Shown: positions 1-6,975, counted from the first letter of the stretch. The stretch is 12,071 nt of DNA from an uncultured Oscillospiraceae bacterium (GCA_947630345.1 CANRHF010000046.1:1-12071), one strand, 5' to 3'. Numbers and translations are program-made. The notes: generated from the letters alone by a model not told the origin.

Positions 1-2234
1 CCGTGGTAGTAGGAGTTCTGCCGGTCCCAGCTGGCGGCGATGTTGGCCGCGCAGGGATAGGTGATGGAGTAGGGCTCGTGGGTCACGCCGCCCTCGTTCA
101 GGCCGGAGGGACCGTCGTAGTCGATGGCCCGGGGCTTGCTGATGGTACCGGCGCCCAGGGTCTGGTAGCCGCCGTTGCGGATCATGTCGTGGATCTCGGT
201 GGCGGTCATCTGGTCGATCAGGGCGTCCCAGCCGCCCTCGGCCTCCACCTCGTCAAAGTCCCGGCCACGGTAGTCGATCAGCTCCAGCTTACCGGACTGA
301 CCGAAGGGACGGTACTTCGCGGCGGCGTCCTCCTCGGACATGGGGTTGAGGGACGCGCCGGCACCCTGGGCCTTATAGGCGTTCTTCACGGCGTCGGAAA
401 CCTCCAGCTCCCAGACAAAGCCGTTCTTTTCGCTGTAGGTGCTGGGGCGCTTGGAATCCTGGGTGCCGTGGGTCTTGGGGAAGGTGCCGGTCCAGTTCTG
501 ACGGGTCAGGTACTGGTCTCTCGGGGTGAACTCGTCGGAGGTGGCGGTCTCAAACTGGTTGGTGACGGCCACACCGGTGCTGGACACGGAATAGGTCACA
601 TTGTCCACGCCGCCGTTGTCGGCGTAGTCATAGGTCCACTTGCCCACGAAGGAGGCGTCCGCCCCGCCGAAGAGGGGCTCCACCTGGGTTCCGCCATAGA
701 CCAGGAAGTTGTCGGCAGCGGCATGGGCGTTGGGGGCGGCGGTGAGCAGATAGTCCCCGGCCTCCAGGATGTAGGTCTTGGCGGCCACATCGTCATAGGA
801 GGCAAAGTCCTTCCGGTTGACAGTGATCTTCACAGTGGCGGATTCGCCGGGCTGGAGTAGATCGGTCTTCTCAAAGCCCACCAGGGACACGGCGGACTTT
901 TCCACGAAATTAGCCTTGTCGTAATCGGTGTAGGGCACGTTCAGATAGGCTTCCACGACCTCTTTACCGGCAACAGAGCCGGTATTCTTCACGGTAACGG
1001 AGAACTCGATGTTGCCATTCTCGTCCATGGGGCTCATGGCGAAGTCGGACCACTGGAAGGTGGTGTAGGACAGGCCAAAGCCGAAGGGGTACTGGACGGT
1101 GGTGGCATAGTCATAGTCGCCGGCATTGCCCTGGTTCAGGACCTTGTCGAAATAACGGGTCTCGTAGTACTTGTAGCCCACGTAGATGCCCTCGTCATAG
1201 AACACGGCAGCGCCCACGTCCTGGCCGCCGTTGACCATCATGATCTCGCCCATGTTCTGCATGGCGGGAGATGAGAAGGCGTCGTAGGCGAAGGTGTCCA
1301 CCAAATGGCCGGAGGGGTTGATCTTGCCGCTGAGCACGTCCGCGATGGAGCGGCAGGTGTCGCCGCCGGCGCCGGGGGCCCAGATCACGGCGGTGATGTG
1401 GTCATAATTGCTGACCCAACCCAGCTCAAAGGCGTTGTTGGTGTTCACCACGATGATCACATTGTCAAAGTTGTCGTTCAAGTACTGGATCACGCCCAGC
1501 TCCACGGAATCGGGCTCCAGGTAGTGCTTCTCCCGGTCGGCTTCCGTGGCGGCGAAGTCGCCCATGTAGCGGCCCAGATCCCGGCCCTCGCCGCCGGTAC
1601 GGGAGAAGAAGAAAATGGGGGTCGTGCCCTGGGCTTCATCCTTGGCCTCCTGAGGGATGGCGTCGATGGGGGCCTCCCGGATAGACCAGTCCTCGGCAAA
1701 GCCATAGTACATGGCGCCGTCGCCCCGCTTGTAGGTCTCGTGATTGTCGCTGTAGAATTTCCACAGGCTCTCGTTCACGGTGAAGCCCTGCTCGGTCAGA
1801 GCGGTGCGCATATCGCTGGAGATGGTGCTGACGCCGGAGCCGGTGCCGCCGGCCAACAGGTCCACAGAGGAAGCGGAGAACAGGCTCAGCTTGGAGCCCG
1901 CCGCCACGGGCAGACCCTTGCCGTTCCCGGCGTCGTTCTTCAGAAGGACAAAGCCTTCCGCGCCCGCCTGCCGGGTGTAGGCCTGCTCCGCCTGCTGGAG
2001 CTGCTGGGAGTCGGAAACAGCCCGCGTGTAATAGTTGGCGTCCACGCCGTCCGCCTTGCTGGCAAGGTGGAATTCCGTCTCGCCGAAGATGTCCCGCAGC
2101 ACCAGGTCATAGGTGGAAGTAGTAATGACCGACAGCGCGATGGAGAACGCCAGCAGGATCGCCAGCAGGGGCGCGACGATGGCGGTAAACACCTTTGCGC
2201 TCATTTTCTTCTTGTTCTGCTTGTCCTTTGCCAA
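1..2234 (-). CDS. Membrane-anchored, domain-permuted GH3 glycosidase (beta-glucosidase-like), 3' part missing
   Basis: Family 3 glycoside hydrolases release terminal sugars, usually beta-glucosyl or beta-xylosyl. One open frame of 744 codons runs unbroken from a TTG start at 2234 to the left edge. The TTG is chosen because GGAGGG lies 6 nt upstream; the in-frame ATG at 2204 has no such site. A lysine-rich N-terminus and one hydrophobic segment (about residues 15-38) predict a membrane anchor with the enzyme outside. Domain order is inverted relative to most GH3 enzymes. The alpha/beta sandwich comes first: GFVLLKN at 94-100, GEGRD at 215-219 with E216 the likely acid/base, WAPG at 285-288. 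Next come the FGFGLS motif (384-389) and an Fn3-like domain (about 395-500), then a linker of unknown function. Only then does the TIM barrel begin: MTATE at 676, DGPSGLNE at 707-714. The nucleophile aspartate should lie beyond the edge. Such inversions are known in Ruminococcus and Butyrivibrio GH3 enzymes. The substrate is not determinable. Confidence 0.88.
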   Translation of the reverse strand, partial: MAKDKQNKKKMSAKVFTAIVAPLLAILLAFSIALSVITTSTYDLVLRDIFGETEFHLASKADGVDANYYTRAVSDSQQLQQAEQAYTRQAGAEGFVLLKNDAGNGKGLPVAAGSKLSLFSASSVDLLAGGTGSGVSTISSDMRTALTEQGFTVNESLWKFYSDNHETYKRGDGAMYYGFAEDWSIREAPIDAIPQEAKDEAQGTTPIFFFSRTGGEGRDLGRYMGDFAATEADREKHYLEPDSVELGVIQYLNDNFDNVIIVVNTNNAFELGWVSNYDHITAVIWAPGAGGDTCRSIADVLSGKINPSGHLVDTFAYDAFSSPAMQNMGEIMMVNGGQDVGAAVFYDEGIYVGYKYYETRYFDKVLNQGNAGDYDYATTVQYPFGFGLSYTTFQWSDFAMSPMDENGNIEFSVTVKNTGSVAGKEVVEAYLNVPYTDYDKANFVEKSAVSLVGFEKTDLLQPGESATVKITVNRKDFASYDDVAAKTYILEAGDYLLTAAPNAHAAADNFLVYGGTQVEPLFGGADASFVGKWTYDYADNGGVDNVTYSVSSTGVAVTNQFETATSDEFTPRDQYLTRQNWTGTFPKTHGTQDSKRPSTYSEKNGFVWELEVSDAVKNAYKAQGAGASLNPMSEEDAAAKYRPFGQSGKLELIDYRGRDFDEVEAEGGWDALIDQMTATEIHDMIRNGGYQTLGAGTISKPRAIDYDGPSGLNEGGVTHEPYSITYPCAANIAASWDRQNSYYH

Positions 2235-2391
2235 AATAATCCCTCCATAGTTATGATTTGGGTCTTTGCTTCTCTGCTTTAAAAGGGATGGAGCCGCCGC
2301 CGTCCACGAAAATGGTTGTTCCCTCCGCTGTCTCCCTCTTTCATTTTGAAGTGTGGAGACCGCTTTTCCCTTCCCTTTTTCAGTCACCAAG

Positions 2392-2420
2392 ATCATAATG
2401 GAATCTGTGAAAAGTGTCAA
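2392..2420 (-). promoter_or_regulatory. Sigma-A promoter for the GH3 gene
   Basis: On the minus strand TTGACA (2415-2420) is followed after 17 nt by TATGAT (2392-2397), a near-consensus housekeeping promoter. The predicted start point is near 2385, giving a leader of about 150 nt before the TTG start at 2234. The 14-mer TGACACTTTTCACA overlaps the -35 box. It fits only the loose outer pattern of a catabolite-responsive element and lacks the central CG, so I do not call it as one. Confidence 0.72.
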
Positions 2421-2568
2421 TGCCTTTGGCATGATCTTCGTTTTTAGCGCCTAATCTTGCGTTTGATGGGGCGCCCATAGAATTGGAGGGGCCTTGGGCA
2501 GGTTGTCGAAATCCGCCCCGCCATATTGGCAAATCTAACAAAAAACGCGCCCATTTCCCCAAAGGATA

Positions 2569-2597
2569 TTGACAACTTGGGAAATGAGCGATATACT
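2569..2597 (+). promoter_or_regulatory. Sigma-A promoter for the surface lipoprotein gene
   Basis: TTGACA (2569-2574) and TATACT (2592-2597) are separated by exactly 17 nt. The expected start point is near 2604, giving a leader of about 42 nt to the GTG start at 2646. The start point falls inside the palindrome at 2602-2621, so a bound repressor would block initiation or promoter escape. Confidence 0.85.
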
Positions 2598-2601
2598 TGG
2601 A

Positions 2602-2621
2602 TTGCTAAATCGATTTAGCAA
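2602..2621. promoter_or_regulatory. Perfect 20-bp palindromic operator, LacI-family type
   Basis: TTGCTAAATCGATTTAGCAA is identical to its reverse complement and has a central CG, as is usual for LacI/GalR-family operators. It spans the predicted +1 of the lipoprotein promoter, a classic repression position. Two LacI-family regulators are encoded in the window (4499-5296 and 10653-11708), and either could be the ligand. I found no second full copy in the other control regions, so the assignment is open. Confidence 0.8.
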
Positions 2622-2645
2622 CTATTAAAATTGGAGGAATGGATC

Positions 2646-4448
2646 GTGAGAAAGGCAAAATGGATCGCGCTGCTGCTGATTTGCGCCATGGCAATATCAT
2701 TGCTTGCAGGATGCGACAACAGCGAAGCAAAGGAACCCACCTTCACAGTGGAATACATGGACGGCGACACGGTCCTGAAGACCGAGGAAGTCCAGGAAAA
2801 CGGCGCCGCCACCGAATGGACGCCGGAAAAGGAGGGGCAGACCTTCGTGGGCTGGTTCGCCACCCCGTCCATGAGCGTGGAATTTGATTTCAGTAAGCCC
2901 ATCACGGAAAATACCAAGGTTTTCGCCGGCTTCTCCGCGTACCAGGAGGACACCCGGACCTGGGCGCTGGTGGGCTCCGGCAAGGGGGATCTGCTGACGT
3001 CCTCCAACTGGGGCAAGGTCATCACGGAGGGGCATCTTTTGGAGAAGGTGGGCGACAACACCTACTCCATCACCCTGGACCTGTACGCCGGGGATGAGTT
3101 CCAGTTCGCCATCGACTCCGAGTGGCACGACAAGCGGGGCTTCGGCTATCTGGATACCGTCAAGGACAGCGCCGGCAACGAGGTATTCAGCGGCGCCGGC
3201 GGCGTCGGGGAGACCGCCGCCAAGGGGCAGAACATCAAGGTGGCCGTGGACGGGAATTACACCCTGACCCTCCACACCCATCCCGGCGACGACTACTACA
3301 ACGAAAGCGACCCCAGCTACACCGAGGCCAACAAGGAGATCTACAACCTCAACGACTTTGACCAGATCACCTGGGTGCGCAACGGCGACGCGGCGGAGCT
3401 TTCCGGCGTGACCACCACCTACTACATCAAGGGCGCGGGGATCACGCTGTGGGCGGACTTGTACAACGACGCCACCGGATTCGTCAAGGTGGGCGCCACC
3501 CACACCCTGACCATCTACCTCCGGGAGGGCGAGGAATTCATGTTCACCAGCCTGGTCACCGAGGACGGCGTCTCCACTGTGGGCTCCGAGTACATCCGCT
3601 TTGAAAACCTGGACGAGGCCAGCCAGGCCCTGTTCACCGGCTCCGGCAACATCGTGGCCTCCAAGGCCGGCACCTACACCTTTACCTATGACGAAGATAC
3701 CAAGGTCCTGTCCGCCACCCTGGACAGCGAGGAACCTCTGCCCGAGCTGGACTACTACATCGACGGCAATTTTGACGGCCACAGCTGGAACGACACCTAT
3801 TACAATCCTGCGTATCGGTTCACCGCTTTGGGCGGCGACGTCTACGAGCTGCGGGACGTGAAGCTGACCGCGAACGCCGAGTTCATCATCCAATCCTTTG
3901 AAAAGGGCGCCACCGCCGAGGGCAAGCTGGGCTCCTATAACTACCGGTACTACCGGGGCGACGAGCGCTTCGTCGCCGCCAGTCCCGAAAATTCCAACTA
4001 CAATCTGAAGGTGGCGGAGGAAGGGGTCTACAACATCACCTTCAACGCCTACGCCAAGGTCATTGAGATCACCCCCGCCGGCCAGGAGGACACGGTCCAC
4101 ATCAAGGGCAGCTTTGTGGAGGGCTGGAAAATTCTCGATCCCGCAACCAACCTGCCCGCCGACGAATACAAGCTGACCAACAACGACGGGCTCTATGAGA
4201 TCACCATGACCATCACCGAGGACATGGTGGCAAACGGCGGGACCTGGCAGGCCGGGCTGATGGTCAACACCACCACCGGCGACGACGGCGAGTGGATCGG
4301 GGTCTCCTGCCTGGGCCCGGACGGCGATGACAATGTCAACGCCCTGTTCCGGCCGGAGAGCGGCAACAACCTGACCTGCACCACCCCGGGGACCTACCGG
4401 ATCACCTTCGATCTGGCCACCAAGACCATCAATATTTACCAGGCGTAA
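2646..4448 (+). CDS. Multidomain surface lipoprotein, probable starch/alpha-glucan-binding (SusE/SusF-like)
   Basis: This is a 600-residue exported lipoprotein. The GTG at 2646 is taken as start because GGAGGA (2633-2638) sits 7 nt upstream; the frame is open back to a TTG at 2631, but that codon abuts the ribosome binding site. A signal peptide (MRKAKW, then a hydrophobic core) ends in the lipobox LLAGC, with Cys23 as the lipid-modified residue. Residues about 32-96 match an InlB-type B-repeat (YMDGDTV...FVGWF...TKVFAGF). Four beta-rich modules follow at about 102-225, 255-365, 369-479 and 482-600. Several open with a WALVGSG / YYIKGAG / YYIDGNF / VHIKGSF strand and close with a G-x-Y-x-(I/L/F)-T-(F/L) strand. 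This repeat pattern is like SusE/SusF and related starch-binding modules; no catalytic motif is seen. Glycan capture for the nearby importer is inferred from context. Ligand specificity is unproven. Confidence 0.8.
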   Translation: MRKAKWIALLLICAMAISLLAGCDNSEAKEPTFTVEYMDGDTVLKTEEVQENGAATEWTPEKEGQTFVGWFATPSMSVEFDFSKPITENTKVFAGFSAYQEDTRTWALVGSGKGDLLTSSNWGKVITEGHLLEKVGDNTYSITLDLYAGDEFQFAIDSEWHDKRGFGYLDTVKDSAGNEVFSGAGGVGETAAKGQNIKVAVDGNYTLTLHTHPGDDYYNESDPSYTEANKEIYNLNDFDQITWVRNGDAAELSGVTTTYYIKGAGITLWADLYNDATGFVKVGATHTLTIYLREGEEFMFTSLVTEDGVSTVGSEYIRFENLDEASQALFTGSGNIVASKAGTYTFTYDEDTKVLSATLDSEEPLPELDYYIDGNFDGHSWNDTYYNPAYRFTALGGDVYELRDVKLTANAEFIIQSFEKGATAEGKLGSYNYRYYRGDERFVAASPENSNYNLKVAEEGVYNITFNAYAKVIEITPAGQEDTVHIKGSFVEGWKILDPATNLPADEYKLTNNDGLYEITMTITEDMVANGGTWQAGLMVNTTTGDDGEWIGVSCLGPDGDDNVNALFRPESGNNLTCTTPGTYRITFDLATKTINIYQA

Positions 4449-4458
4449 GCCTCTATAC

Positions 4459-4490
4459 AAAAAGCTCGGACGGCTTGTAGCCGTCCGAGC
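4459..4490 (-). terminator. Intrinsic terminator of the short LacI-family gene
   Basis: A perfect 12-bp stem (GCTCGGACGGCT with its complement, 4464-4490, 3-nt loop) is followed on the minus strand by TTTTT (4459-4463). It begins 8 nt past the stop codon of the regulator. On the plus strand there is no T-run after the stem, so for the lipoprotein transcript it is at best a weak terminator or a 3'-end stabilising hairpin. Confidence 0.85.
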
Positions 4491-4498
4491 CGGTATGG

Positions 4499-5296
4499 TC
4501 AACGGATCAAGAAATCGTGCCGCTCCCGGGCCTCCCGGCTGACCGCCAGGGCCACGCAGGAGAGGATCTGCCGGGCCTGCCGCTCCGCAAGCCCCTCCGG
4601 GCAGAACACCTTCCCGCACACCCCCGTCAGCAGCTCCTTCAAAACGGGCTCGGTGACAAAGGCATCCTGGCCGGAAAGGGCCCGCAGATCGGCCCAGGTC
4701 TCCACGAACCGGACCTCCGGGAACGCCTCCGTCAGCTGCCTGGAAAGGCAGTCGTCCTGGGGGCGGGTACAGACATAGACGCACCCGCCGGGAAACGCGG
4801 CGTCGGCCTGGGCTTTCAGCGCTGGGTAATCCAGGTTGACCTCATAAAAAATGGGGTCGTCCACCCGGCAGTCCCCGGCGACCACGGGAATGTAGTTGCG
4901 CTCCGCCAGGGAAAGAAAGCCGGCCTTCGGCAGGCCCTTGGCCACGATGGCGTCTACATCGTCAAACCGGTCGACGCTGAGCAGCAGCTGGGCCCGCTGG
5001 CCGGATTCCAGCAGGATCCGGGCGGTCCGATCAAAAAAGTCATAAAAGCACAGCTTCTCCAGCTCCGATAGGCCGCCGTCCTGGAAAAATCCGATCACTT
5101 TATTCGTTTTGGTGCCGCGCAGATTCTTTGCGTACAGATTGGGCCGGTAGTTCAGCATATTGATGACCTGCCAGACCTTTTTCTTGGTCTGCTCGCTGAT
5201 CCGCAGATCGTCCCGCCCGTTCAAAATGAAGGAAACGGTGGTTTTGCTTACCCCGGCGGCGTCGGCCACATCCTGTATCGTCACTTTTTTATCCAT
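4499..5296 (-). CDS. LacI-family transcriptional regulator with a shortened effector domain
   Basis: The 265-residue protein starts with a typical LacI helix-turn-helix and hinge region (about residues 5-60: TIQDVADAAGVSKTTVSFIL, then NYRPN and AKNLRG). It should therefore bind a palindromic operator as a dimer. The rest is some 70 residues shorter than the usual 330-350. I cannot find the family's usual effector-domain signatures: the G-H-x-x-I strand, the N-D-x-x-A motif, the G-F-D turn or the P-x-L-T-T-V strand. The frame is intact, so this looks like an evolved short form, not a frameshift, but whether it still binds a sugar is uncertain. It is transcribed divergently from the GH13-transport operon and converges on the lipoprotein gene, making both plausible targets. 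No ribosome binding site precedes the ATG, and the promoter places the start point about 3 nt upstream. Confidence 0.85.
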   Translation of the reverse strand: MDKKVTIQDVADAAGVSKTTVSFILNGRDDLRISEQTKKKVWQVINMLNYRPNLYAKNLRGTKTNKVIGFFQDGGLSELEKLCFYDFFDRTARILLESGQRAQLLLSVDRFDDVDAIVAKGLPKAGFLSLAERNYIPVVAGDCRVDDPIFYEVNLDYPALKAQADAAFPGGCVYVCTRPQDDCLSRQLTEAFPEVRFVETWADLRALSGQDAFVTEPVLKELLTGVCGKVFCPEGLAERQARQILSCVALAVSREARERHDFLIR

Positions 5297-5305
5297 AGTA
5301 ACATT

Positions 5306-5333
5306 ATTATAATAGATTTCCCCGTTTTGTCAA
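5306..5333 (-). promoter_or_regulatory. Sigma-A promoter of the short LacI-family gene, giving a nearly leaderless mRNA
   Basis: On the minus strand TTGACA (5328-5333) and a perfect TATAAT (5306-5311) are 16 nt apart. The predicted +1 is the A at 5299, three nucleotides before the ATG at 5296. This leaves no room for a Shine-Dalgarno sequence, so translation would be leaderless or nearly so. Confidence 0.8.
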
Positions 5334-5340
5334 CGGAGAA
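5308..5340. promoter_or_regulatory. Back-to-back -10 box and imperfect palindrome upstream of the GH13 operon
   Basis: The 8-mer ATTATAAT (5306-5313) is palindromic, so it also supplies a perfect TATAAT (5308-5313) on the plus strand for the GH13 operon. The matching plus-strand -35 region is only a T-run (about 5285-5290), so this promoter would be weak or activator-dependent. Downstream is an inverted repeat with arms 5318-5326 and 5332-5340 (8 of 9 positions pair, core CCGTT-N5-AACGG). It overlaps the regulator's -35 box and the plus-strand +1 region, and is a candidate operator for autoregulation and operon control. Confidence 0.45.
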
Positions 5341-5357
5341 ATGCGCGAGGTGAGCGA

Positions 5358-6974
5358 ATGATCCAGCAGGCCCTATACCACATGCCGGAAACGGAATACG
5401 GATACGCCAAGGATGAACACACCGTCTACCTCCGGCTCCGCACCGCCCGATGCGACACGCCGGCAGTCGCCGTGATCTACGGGGGCAAGTACGATTTTTG
5501 GGAAAAGCGCCGCCGGAAGGACATGGTTTTGTTTTGCCACGACCGGCTGTTCAACTACTTTTCCGTGGAGCTCCAGCCGGAGGACGTGCGGCTGGTGTAC
5601 GTTTTTGAACTGAAGCAGGGAGGGCAGACCTTCTATTTTTCCGAGGACGGGCTGACGGAAACCTATGACTTTTCAAAGGCCTTTTACAACGCCTTTCAGA
5701 TCGCCTATCTCAACAGCTGCGATATCCACCGGCCGGTGTCCTGGATGGACAGCGCCTGCTTTTACCAGATTTTTATAGACCGCTTTTATCGGGGAGACCG
5801 GGAAAAGGACGGCTCCTACATCAATCTGGAGTGGGGCCAGATCCCCAACCCCAAGAGCTTTGCCGGCGGGGACCTAAAAGGGATCCAGGCGAAGCTGCCG
5901 TATTTGAAGGAGTTGGGCATCAACGCCCTGTACCTGACGCCGATCTTCAAGTCCATCAGCAACCACAAATACGACATTCAGGACTACTTCACGGTGGACC
6001 CGATCTTCGGCACCAACGAGGATTTTGCCGCCCTGGTGGAATCCGCCCACGCTATGGGCGTCCGGGTGGTGCTGGACGCTGTGTTCAACCACGTCAGCGA
6101 ACGATGCGGCCCGTTTCAGGACGTGCTGAAAAACGGGAAACGCTCCCGGTATTTTGACTGGTTCCTCATCCACGGCGACCGGGTGGACCGGCAGGAAGTA
6201 AACTATGAATGCTTCTCCTCCTGCGCCTATATGCCCAAATGGAACACCTCCAACCCGGAGGTGCAGGACTATCTCACCGGCGTCGCCGTCCACTGGATCC
6301 AAAACTACCACATCGACGGCTGGCGGCTGGACGTGTCCGACGAGGTATCCCATCAGTTTTGGCGAAAATTTCGGCAGGCGGTGAAGGCCGCGGACAAGGA
6401 GTGTGTCATCATCGGGGAAAACTGGCACAACGCCAACAGCTTCCTCCGGGGGGACCAATACGACGCGGTGATGAATTACGCCTTCACCAAGGCGTGCCTG
6501 GATTTCTTCGCCTTCGGCGCTCTGGACCCGGCGGGCTTTGCCGACCGGCTCAATGGTCTTCTCATGCGGAACACCGACACCGTCAACAACATGATGCTGA
6601 ACCTCCTGGACAGCCACGACACCCACCGCTTCTTCACCCAGGTGGGCGAAAACCGGGTCAAGCTGGAAAGCGCCCTGGCGGTGCTGTACCTGTTTGTCGG
6701 CGCGCCGTGCATCTACTACGGCACGGAGATCGCCCTGCCCGGCGGGTACGACCCCGACTGCCGCCGCACCATGGACTGGGCCCTGGCGGAACAGCGGGGG
6801 CAGACCTGGAAGCTCATCCAGCGCCTTGCCAAGCTCAAAAGAGAGGAGCCCGCCCTGCGCACTCCCCAGGCAAAAATTTACGCGGAGGGGAATGTGTTTA
6901 CCCTGGAGCGGGGAGATATCCGCCTGAAAATCGACGGGGACTCCTTTGCCCACGTCATAGAAAGGATGGGATGA
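5358..6974 (+). CDS. Cytoplasmic GH13 alpha-glucosidase/cyclomaltodextrinase (neopullulanase/maltogenic amylase type)
   Basis: This 538-residue alpha-amylase-family enzyme probably hydrolyses maltodextrins or cyclodextrins after import. An N-terminal region of about 110 residues resembles the CBM34-type domain of neopullulanases. The catalytic barrel starts near the motif YQIFIDRFYRGD and carries all four family regions: DAVFNH (240-245), GWRLDV with nucleophile D325, GENW with acid/base E354, and SHDT with D421. The catalytic triad is therefore intact. No signal peptide is present, so it acts in the cytoplasm. It is shorter than most neopullulanases (about 580-590), mainly because the C-terminal domain is reduced. 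The ATG at 5358 is preceded by GAGGTGA (5347-5353). It is the first gene of the transport operon, and its stop is one base from the next start. The exact specificity (neopullulanase, cyclomaltodextrinase or alpha-glucosidase) cannot be told from the sequence. Confidence 0.9.
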   Translation: MIQQALYHMPETEYGYAKDEHTVYLRLRTARCDTPAVAVIYGGKYDFWEKRRRKDMVLFCHDRLFNYFSVELQPEDVRLVYVFELKQGGQTFYFSEDGLTETYDFSKAFYNAFQIAYLNSCDIHRPVSWMDSACFYQIFIDRFYRGDREKDGSYINLEWGQIPNPKSFAGGDLKGIQAKLPYLKELGINALYLTPIFKSISNHKYDIQDYFTVDPIFGTNEDFAALVESAHAMGVRVVLDAVFNHVSERCGPFQDVLKNGKRSRYFDWFLIHGDRVDRQEVNYECFSSCAYMPKWNTSNPEVQDYLTGVAVHWIQNYHIDGWRLDVSDEVSHQFWRKFRQAVKAADKECVIIGENWHNANSFLRGDQYDAVMNYAFTKACLDFFAFGALDPAGFADRLNGLLMRNTDTVNNMMLNLLDSHDTHRFFTQVGENRVKLESALAVLYLFVGAPCIYYGTEIALPGGYDPDCRRTMDWALAEQRGQTWKLIQRLAKLKREEPALRTPQAKIYAEGNVFTLERGDIRLKIDGDSFAHVIERMG

Positions 6975-6975
6975 C

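Larger units (their letters stand above)
2235..2630. other. Divergent control region between the GH3 gene and the surface lipoprotein gene
   Basis: This stretch of about 400 bases has no credible gene. It carries back-to-back promoters (2392-2420 leftward, 2569-2597 rightward), a perfect operator palindrome (2602-2621), and an inverted repeat around the rightward -35 box (arms 2552-2559 and 2579-2586). It also holds smaller symmetric elements near the leftward promoter: ATGCC/GGCAT arms at 2420-2432, and GATCAT / ATGATC at 2391-2396 and 2431-2436. The GH3 leader contains a symmetric weak hairpin (arms 2330-2335 and 2355-2360). The two promoters are about 150 bp apart, so coordinated control through looping is possible but is inference. 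Confidence 0.7.

Noticed and set aside
3..2282. Long plus-strand open frames (3-860 and 1305-2282) opposite the GH3 gene
   Set aside because: Their translations are glycine/valine/histidine-rich with no domain signature. They are antisense shadows of GC-rich codons; the minus-strand frame carries clear GH3 motifs throughout.
2408..2421. Possible catabolite-responsive element over the GH3 -35 box
   Set aside because: It matches only the outer TG...CA pattern and lacks the central CG; too weak to call.
2380..2562. A 60-residue minus-strand open frame in the divergent control region
   Set aside because: It overlaps the -10 and -35 boxes of the GH3 promoter and has no ribosome binding site or recognisable sequence.
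2631..2645. TTG at 2631 as the lipoprotein start
   Set aside because: It would overlap the GGAGGA ribosome binding site and put charged residues before the signal peptide; GTG at 2646 is correctly spaced from that site.
2697..4784. A 695-residue minus-strand open frame opposite the lipoprotein
   Set aside because: It overlaps the lipoprotein and part of the regulator, is low-complexity G/V-rich and has no recognisable domain. The opposite strand has promoter, ribosome binding site, signal peptide and domains.
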